A DNA stretch of 10,383 nt from an uncultured Mycolicibacterium sp. (GTDB lineage: Bacteria > Actinomycetota > Actinomycetes > Mycobacteriales > Mycobacteriaceae): contig NZ_CALDGS010000065.1 of assembly GCF_937941905.1 (NCBI RefSeq), positions 1-10,383 on the forward strand. The letters run 5' to 3'. A program made the translations under genes and the position numbers. The notes below the pieces were generated by a model. That model searched no databases and had not been told where the DNA came from. It saw only the letters and a list, made by a program, of their open reading frames with translations. Shown here one piece after another: positions 6,462-10,383 of the stretch; position 1 is the stretch's first letter, and each line of letters starts with the position of its first letter.

Positions 6462-7456
6462 TGTCGTCGACGATCAACATGGGCATTCCCGGGACCACCA
6501 GCACCACCGCCGTGACCGGCAAGCGGGTGCTGCTGGCCGAGCCGCGCGGCTACTGCGCCGGGGTGGACCGGGCCGTGGAGACCGTCGAGCGCGCGCTGGA
6601 GAAGCACGGCGCCCCGGTCTACGTGCGCCACGAGATCGTGCACAACCGGCACGTGGTGGACACGCTGGCCAAGCGCGGGGCGGTGTTCGTCGACGAGACC
6701 GACGAGGTGCCGGAGGGCGCGATCGTGGTGTTCTCCGCCCACGGCGTGGCCCCCACCGTGCGGGAGGCTGCCGAGCAGCGGAACCTGCAGGTCATCGACG
6801 CCACCTGCCCGCTGGTGACCAAGGTGCACAACGAGGCCAAGCGGTTCGCCCGCGACGACTACGACATCCTGCTCATCGGCCACGAGGGCCATGAGGAGGT
6901 GATCGGCACCGCCGGGGAGGCGCCCGAGCACGTGCAGATCGTCGACGGCCCCGAAGGGGTGGACAAGGTCACCGTCCGCGACGAGAACAAGGTCATCTGG
7001 CTGTCGCAGACCACCCTGTCGGTCGACGAGACCATGGAGATCGTGCAGAAACTGCGCGAGCGGTTCCCCAAGCTGCAGGACCCGCCCAGCGACGACATCT
7101 GCTACGCCACCCAGAACCGCCAGGTCGCGGTCAAGGCGATGGCCCCGGAGTGCGAGCTGGTGATCGTCGTCGGCTCACGCAACTCGTCGAACTCGGTGCG
7201 GCTGGTCGAGGTGGCGCTCAACGCGGGCGCCCGCGACGCGCACCTGGTCGACTACGCCGACGACATCGACCCGGCCTGGCTGGACGGGGTGACCACCGTC
7301 GGCGTCACCTCCGGCGCGTCGGTGCCGGAGATCCTGGTGCGCGGCGTGCTGGAGCGGCTGGCCGACCTCGGCTACACCACCGTGCAGACCGTCACCACCG
7401 CCAACGAGACGACGGTGTTCGCGCTGCCGCGCGAGATCCGGCCCGCGCGGCGCTGA
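6461..7456 (+). CDS. ispH: 4-hydroxy-3-methylbut-2-enyl diphosphate reductase
   Basis: IspH (LytB) is the last enzyme of the MEP pathway. It reduces HMBPP to IPP and DMAPP with a [4Fe-4S] cluster, supplying isoprenoids for menaquinone, polyprenyl phosphate carriers and carotenoids. The 331-residue product has the three cluster cysteines at C32 (GYCAGVDRA), C116 (DATCPLVTK) and C214 (DDICYATQN). Substrate-binding residues by family comparison are H61 (EIVHNRH), H94 (SAHGV), H144 and E146 (GHEGHEEV), T185 (SQTTLSVDET), S242-N244 (SRNSSNS) and S287 (SGASVPE). Residues 1-20 are a variable lead also seen in mycobacterial homologues. ATG 6461 is preferred over the internal ATG at 6479 because the -10 element points exactly to it. 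It corresponds to M. tuberculosis lytB2 (Rv1110). Mycobacteria often have a second IspH elsewhere. It ends one base from the convergent DUF6542 gene. Confidence 0.96.
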   Translation: MSSTINMGIPGTTSTTAVTGKRVLLAEPRGYCAGVDRAVETVERALEKHGAPVYVRHEIVHNRHVVDTLAKRGAVFVDETDEVPEGAIVVFSAHGVAPTVREAAEQRNLQVIDATCPLVTKVHNEAKRFARDDYDILLIGHEGHEEVIGTAGEAPEHVQIVDGPEGVDKVTVRDENKVIWLSQTTLSVDETMEIVQKLRERFPKLQDPPSDDICYATQNRQVAVKAMAPECELVIVVGSRNSSNSVRLVEVALNAGARDAHLVDYADDIDPAWLDGVTTVGVTSGASVPEILVRGVLERLADLGYTTVQTVTTANETTVFALPREIRPARR

Positions 7457-7463
7457 CTCAGCG
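7451..7463. repeat. Palindrome containing both convergent stop codons
   Basis: CGCTGA-C-TCAGCG is a 6-1-6 inverted repeat. Each arm is an Arg codon plus TGA: the left arm ends ispH (TGA 7454-7456), and the right arm, read leftward, ends the DUF6542 gene (7460-7458). A one-base loop cannot form a hairpin as written, and no U-tract follows, so this is not a typical terminator. The genes are one base apart, so their transcripts must overlap at the 3' ends. Confidence 0.5.
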
Positions 7464-8720
7464 GTCGTACTGCCAGCTGTCGATATCGGCGTCCACCGCG
7501 TGCCGACCGGCGCTCGGGCGGGGCCGGCGCTCGGCGCGCAGATCCGTGTCGTCGGTGCCGCGGTAGCGCACCCGCGACACCGGGTGATGGCTCTCGCGGA
7601 AACCCCCGTAGCCGTCGCTGCCGTTGCGGTGCGGTTCGAGCGGCTCGTAGTCGTCGTAGCGGGGCCGCCGCCGCGGGCGGTCGTATCCGCCGTAGCCGTC
7701 GGTGCCCCGGCCGTACCCGGTGCCGTAACCCGGGTAGTCGGCCTGGTGGTCGGGGTAGCCCGGCCGCCACTCGGTGCCCGGCTGCGGGCGCGGCTCACGC
7801 GGTGCGGCGGCCCGGCTGCGCCGCGGCGGGGTGGCCGGCGGCTCGGTGGTGCGCCGGGAGCGGCGCGGCCGCTCGGTGAACGACTCGACCGGCTCGGCCT
7901 CCGGCGGGCGGGTGTGCCGGGAGCGCGGGGTGTCGGCACGCCTGGTGCTGCGCCGGCTGCGGGCCGGATCGGCGCCCTCCGCGGCGGCCCGCCGGGTACC
8001 GCCGCGCCGGGTGGTCCCGGCCGCGGTGTCGCGCGCCGACGCCGCGGTGCTGCTGCGCCGGCGGGTTCGCGCACCGCTGCTGGTCTCACCGGTGCGGCGC
8101 CGCGACGACGCGGCGGTGCGGGCTGAGTTGCGCGCGGCGCGCCGGCGCGTCGTCGTCTCGCCGGTGCGGGCGCCGCCGCCACCCGCGACCAGCGCGGACA
8201 GCTTCTCCTTGACCGAGCCGAGCAGCCCGGCCAGCGCGGTCGCCGGGGCGGGGGAGGCCCCCTCGGCCGCCGGGGCCGCGTGCTGGGCGGACATGCCGAA
8301 GTACCAGCGCACCAGGCCGATCAGCAGCACGCCCGCCGAGGTGAAGAACATCAGCGGGAACCGCTCCACCAGGGGGTAGCCGCAGTTGATCGCCAGATCG
8401 CGCAGGCCGTCGAGCTGGCCGCGGTGCATGAGGAAGTACGCGCCCGGCACTGTGAAGAACAACACAATCGGCGGCTGGATCACGGCGGTGAACACGCCGT
8501 TCTGGCGCACCGCCAACACCGCCGCCACGCATCCCACGATGTAGGACGCGGCGAACACCGCGCTGAGCTCTCTGGTCCCCGAACCGGCGTCGAACGCGAA
8601 CCCGACGGCGGTGAATGTCAGCGCGATGACGACAGCCCCCCACCAAGGCACACCAGGGAAATCGGGGTGTGCGGAGCGATGGTCGGCCGGTACCGCCGAC
8701 CGTGCACGCTGTCCTGACAC
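7458..8720 (-). CDS. DUF6542 domain-containing membrane protein with long low-complexity tail
   Basis: A 420-residue protein resembling M. tuberculosis Rv1111c at its N-terminus; function unknown. After a short hydrophilic lead (1-24) there are four hydrophobic segments at about 25-45, 51-71, 76-97 and 122-142, forming the DUF6542 membrane domain. A linker (143-180) leads to a strongly basic, low-complexity region (about 183-305) of Arg, Ser, Thr and Ala, in which RTGET occurs at 185-189 and 209-213. A Tyr/Gly-rich stretch follows (318-373, with GYGTGYGRG and DGYGGY/DGYGGF units), then a mixed charged end. The tail is presumably disordered and cytoplasmic; it could bind nucleic acid or other acidic partners, which is inference. 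The GTG at 8720 is supported by the conserved-looking start SGQRARSAVPADHRS and by a -10 element that would start the mRNA on it. It converges on ispH and diverges from ychF. Confidence 0.82.
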   Translation of the reverse strand: MSGQRARSAVPADHRSAHPDFPGVPWWGAVVIALTFTAVGFAFDAGSGTRELSAVFAASYIVGCVAAVLAVRQNGVFTAVIQPPIVLFFTVPGAYFLMHRGQLDGLRDLAINCGYPLVERFPLMFFTSAGVLLIGLVRWYFGMSAQHAAPAAEGASPAPATALAGLLGSVKEKLSALVAGGGGARTGETTTRRRAARNSARTAASSRRRTGETSSGARTRRRSSTAASARDTAAGTTRRGGTRRAAAEGADPARSRRSTRRADTPRSRHTRPPEAEPVESFTERPRRSRRTTEPPATPPRRSRAAAPREPRPQPGTEWRPGYPDHQADYPGYGTGYGRGTDGYGGYDRPRRRPRYDDYEPLEPHRNGSDGYGGFRESHHPVSRVRYRGTDDTDLRAERRPRPSAGRHAVDADIDSWQYDR

Positions 8721-8732
8721 AGGTAGACCGTA
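8720..8732 (-). promoter_or_regulatory. -10 element for a leaderless DUF6542 transcript
   Basis: Reading leftward, TACGGT (8732-8727) fits TANNNT and occupies exactly -12 to -7 if transcription begins at the GTG start codon (8720). The six bases between, CTACCT, contain no Shine-Dalgarno. This predicts a leaderless GTG-initiated mRNA, the same arrangement as for ispH. No clear -35 was found. Confidence 0.55.
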
Positions 8733-8750
8733 CCGGCTCGGTCCGGGTGT

Positions 8751-8763
8751 GCGCTGACAGCGC
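8751..8763. promoter_or_regulatory. Inverted repeat in the DUF6542/ychF divergent promoter
   Basis: GCGCTG-A-CAGCGC is a perfect 6-1-6 inverted repeat. Its centre (8757) lies about 37 bases upstream of the predicted DUF6542 start and about 45 upstream of the predicted ychF start, so it covers the -35 area of both promoters. That position would suit a dimeric regulator acting on both genes. No regulator is encoded here, and the site could be chance in GC-rich DNA. Confidence 0.35.
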
Positions 8764-8788
8764 TCGCCGGTGTGCGCGTCGCTTCTCC

Positions 8789-8804
8789 TAGACTCTGGAG
8801 TCCG
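8789..8804 (+). promoter_or_regulatory. -10 element for ychF
   Basis: TAGACT at 8789-8794 fits the -10 consensus well. The expected start would fall at about 8801-8804, giving a 5' leader of zero to three bases before the GTG. A GGAG (8797-8800) lies just three bases before that GTG, too close for good Shine-Dalgarno pairing. A leaderless or near-leaderless mRNA is therefore likelier. Confidence 0.45.
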
Positions 8805-9877
8805 TGGGCTTGAACCTGGGAATCGTCGGACTGCCGAACGTCGGTAAGTCGACGCTGTTCAACGCGCTGACGCGCAACAACGTGCTGGCGGCCAACTACC
8901 CGTTCGCCACCATCGAGCCGAACGAGGGCGTGGTGCCGCTGCCCGACCCCAGGCTGGAGAAGCTCGCCGAGATCTTCGGCTCGGAGCGGATCGTGCCCGC
9001 CACGGTCACCTTCGTCGACATCGCCGGCATCGTGAAGGGCGCCTCCGAGGGCGCCGGGCTGGGCAACAAGTTCCTGGCCAACATCCGCGAGTGCGACGCC
9101 ATCTGCCAGGTGGTGCGGGTGTTCTCCGACGACGACGTGGTGCACGTCGACGGCCGGGTGGACCCGAAGGCCGACATCGAGGTCATCGAGACCGAGCTGA
9201 TCCTGGCCGACCTGCAGACCCTGGAGAAGGCGCTGCCGCGGCTGGAGAAGGAGGCCCGCACCCACAAGGACCGCCGGCCGGCCCTGGAGGCCGCCCAGGC
9301 GGCCAAGGAGGTGCTGGAGCGGGGCGAGACGCTGTTCTCGGCCGGGGTCGACCCGGAGCCGCTGCGTCAGCTCAACCTGCTGACCACCAAGCCGTTCCTG
9401 TACGTGTTCAACTGCGACGAGGCGGTGCTCACCGACGAGGCCCGCAAGGCCGAGCTGCGCGAGCTCGTCGCCCCGGCCGACTGCGTGTTCCTCGACGCCA
9501 AGGTCGAGGCCGAGCTGCAGGAGCTCGACGACGAGGAGGCCGCCGAGCTGCTGACCTCGATCGGGCAGACCGAGCGCGGCCTGGACCAGCTGGCCCGCGC
9601 CGGCTTCCACACCCTCAAGCTGCAGACCTACCTGACCGCCGGGCCCAAGGAGGCCCGCGCCTGGACCATCCACCAGGGCGACACCGCGCCCAAGGCCGCC
9701 GGGGTGATCCACAGCGACTTCGAGCGCGGCTTCATCAAGGCCGAGGTGGTCTCCTTCGACGACCTCGTCGAGGCCGGCTCGATGGCCGCCGCCAGGGCCG
9801 CCGGGAAGGTGCGCATGGAGGGCAAGGACTACGTCATGCAGGACGGTGACGTGGTCGAGTTCCGGTTCAACGTGTAG
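8804..9877 (+). CDS. ychF: Redox-regulated ATPase YchF (OBG family)
   Basis: YchF/OLA1 is an OBG-family P-loop protein that prefers ATP to GTP, associates with ribosomes and affects translation and stress responses. The 357-residue length is standard. The G1 motif GLPNVGKST is at 8-16, switch/G2 includes NYPFATIEPNEG, and G3 is DIAGIVKGASEGAGLGNKF (read at 66-84). The position equivalent to the G4 NKxD motif reads FNCDE (203-207), the altered form that accounts for ATP preference in this family. A coiled-coil insertion spans about 128-165. The C-terminal TGS-like domain contains LQTYLTAGPKEARAWTIHQG and ends in GKDYVMQDGDVVEFRFNV. The GTG at 8804 gives the same N-terminal length as I recall for M. 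tuberculosis Rv1112; an in-frame TTG at 8810 is possible but would trim the first strand. It appears to be monocistronic. Confidence 0.96.
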   Translation: MGLNLGIVGLPNVGKSTLFNALTRNNVLAANYPFATIEPNEGVVPLPDPRLEKLAEIFGSERIVPATVTFVDIAGIVKGASEGAGLGNKFLANIRECDAICQVVRVFSDDDVVHVDGRVDPKADIEVIETELILADLQTLEKALPRLEKEARTHKDRRPALEAAQAAKEVLERGETLFSAGVDPEPLRQLNLLTTKPFLYVFNCDEAVLTDEARKAELRELVAPADCVFLDAKVEAELQELDDEEAAELLTSIGQTERGLDQLARAGFHTLKLQTYLTAGPKEARAWTIHQGDTAPKAAGVIHSDFERGFIKAEVVSFDDLVEAGSMAAARAAGKVRMEGKDYVMQDGDVVEFRFNV

Positions 9878-9915
9878 GGGAGCGGGGGACCGCGCGGAAT
9901 GCGGCTCAGGGCGTG

Positions 9916-9944
9916 TACGGTGCCGGCGATAGCTATCTAGGAGG
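9916..9944 (+). promoter_or_regulatory. Possible promoter with palindromic start site downstream of ychF
   Basis: TACGGT (9916-9921) fits a mycobacterial -10; the expected +1 is G9928, the first base of the perfect 10-bp palindrome GATAGCTATC (9928-9937). AGGAGG follows at 9939-9944 but lies too close to the TTG (9945) and GTG (9947) to be a normal ribosome site. This could drive the small gene at 10050 with a leader of about 120 bases. No -35 is evident. Confidence 0.35.
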
Positions 9945-10049
9945 TTGTGGCCGCGCCTGTTTACGCCTGCCGCGTCTCGGCGTGTGCAGGCCGGCAGAAG
10001 GGGCTGCGGACCGAGATCGGGTCGCCGATCGGAGGTGCCGGGAACAGGA

Positions 10050-10305
10050 ATGAGCGGTCACGAGAAAAAGATTCGGTCCCCTCGCGGGCTGGAGGTGTAT
10101 CGAATCGAACTTGCCGAGGGGCAGTTACCGGATATGGCATGCGGCGTGAACGGTGTGTCGTTGCAGACGGTGTTCCGGCCCGAATGCATCGACGTGGAGT
10201 TTCGACGCCGATGGAATCGTCGAGACCCGCATCTACGGTCGGCAGGTCAAGGCGGACGGTTCGGTCGGGGAGCGTTGGTTGGACCATCGCTGGCGTCGGC
10301 TCTGA
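10050..10305 (+). pseudogene. Small hypothetical gene with a +1 frame offset at 10200
   Basis: I do not recognise this protein. From ATG 10050 the frame reads MSGHEKKIRSPRGLEVYRIE and continues to VFRPECIDVE (codon ending 10199). In that frame the sequence then becomes Arg-rich and unnatural (FRRRWNRRDPH). Skipping one T in the TTT at 10200-10202 gives FDADGIVETRIYGRQVKADG, then SVGERWLDHRWRRL and TGA (10303-10305). This would be a coherent 84-residue soluble protein. No membrane segment or known motif is seen. GGAGGTG (10031-10037) lies 12 bases before the ATG, rather far. An in-frame GTG at 10035 overlaps it and is a less likely start. GC content here is visibly lower than in neighbouring genes, suggesting a young or transferred gene. 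The break may be decay, a sequencing error or recoding at TTT-CGA. If the frames are not really joined, neither half need be a gene. Confidence 0.42.
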
Positions 10306-10383
10306 TGTCTGTGCGGGAGTCCGAGCCGATCTAGGGCCGACTTGGGCAGGTGGTCCGTCTCCGCCCATCCACCCCGCCATCCC

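Noticed and set aside
7175..8182. Long minus-strand frame overlapping ispH and DUF6542 ends
   Set aside because: It is an Arg/Pro/Ala-rich alternative frame of the low-complexity DUF6542 tail and runs antisense into ispH.
7450..8200. Short repeated DNA units in the DUF6542 tail as a CRISPR-like or tandem array
   Set aside because: Units are irregular and explained by codons for Arg/Ser/Thr and Gly/Tyr runs; there are no constant repeats with unique spacers.
8754..8759. CTGACA as a -35 for ychF
   Set aside because: It is 29 bases from the TAGACT element, too far for a sigma-A promoter.
9961..10380. Minus-strand 139-codon frame opposite the small gene
   Set aside because: No Shine-Dalgarno was identified and composition is Pro/Arg/Thr-rich; the + strand has the more protein-like reading on both sides of the frame offset.
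9947..10383. Frame from GTG 9947 after AGGAGG, open to the window end
   Set aside because: The Shine-Dalgarno is only two bases from the GTG, and the translation is Arg/Ser/Gly-rich without domain-like hydrophobic spacing.

Overview
The window is about 70% GC, uses GTG and TTG starts freely, and carries the block xseB-xseA-(lipid-droplet-associated protein)-ispH-(DUF6542 protein)-ychF. As I recall it, this is the gene order and orientation around Rv1107c-Rv1112 in Mycobacterium tuberculosis. Protein similarity, gene order and leaderless-type promoters all point to a mycobacterium, most likely an environmental, Mycolicibacterium-like species. The species cannot be fixed from this window.

Left part (1-4214). 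A rightward alpha/beta hydrolase (dienelactone hydrolase type), cut by the window edge, ends at 372. It converges on a leftward four-gene operon: NAD-dependent epimerase (4214-3147), SDR oxidoreductase (3144-2389), second SDR (2392-1574) and AI-2E family membrane protein (1577-369). The two converging genes share a CTAG that supplies both stop codons. It lies in the loop of a 12-bp hairpin that probably stops transcription from both sides. In M. tuberculosis I recall a different gene, Rv1106c (3-beta-hydroxysteroid dehydrogenase), beside xseB, so the dehydrogenase trio looks like a lineage-specific replacement with an undetermined substrate.

Centre (4355-7456). A leftward operon encodes a lipid-droplet-associated-type protein, XseA and XseB (both subunits of exonuclease VII), joined by 4-nt stop/start overlaps. 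Divergent from it is ispH, the last enzyme of the MEP isoprenoid pathway. A TACCCT -10 element is placed so that the ispH mRNA should begin at its ATG.

Right part (7458-10383). The DUF6542 membrane protein has a long Arg-rich and Tyr/Gly-rich tail, runs leftward and ends one base from ispH. It is divergent from ychF, an OBG-family ATPase; a short palindrome lies between their promoters. Beyond ychF is a lower-GC stretch with a small gene (10050-10305) whose two halves are in different frames, offset by one T at a TTT-CGA site. This is either decay, a sequencing error or, less likely, +1 recoding.

Overall this is mostly core mycobacterial sequence with one accessory-looking operon and one poorly understood small gene. 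I see no tRNA, rRNA, IS element, phage gene, CRISPR array or defence system. No stretch over 300 bases lacks a gene; the longest gap is 172 bases, after ychF.
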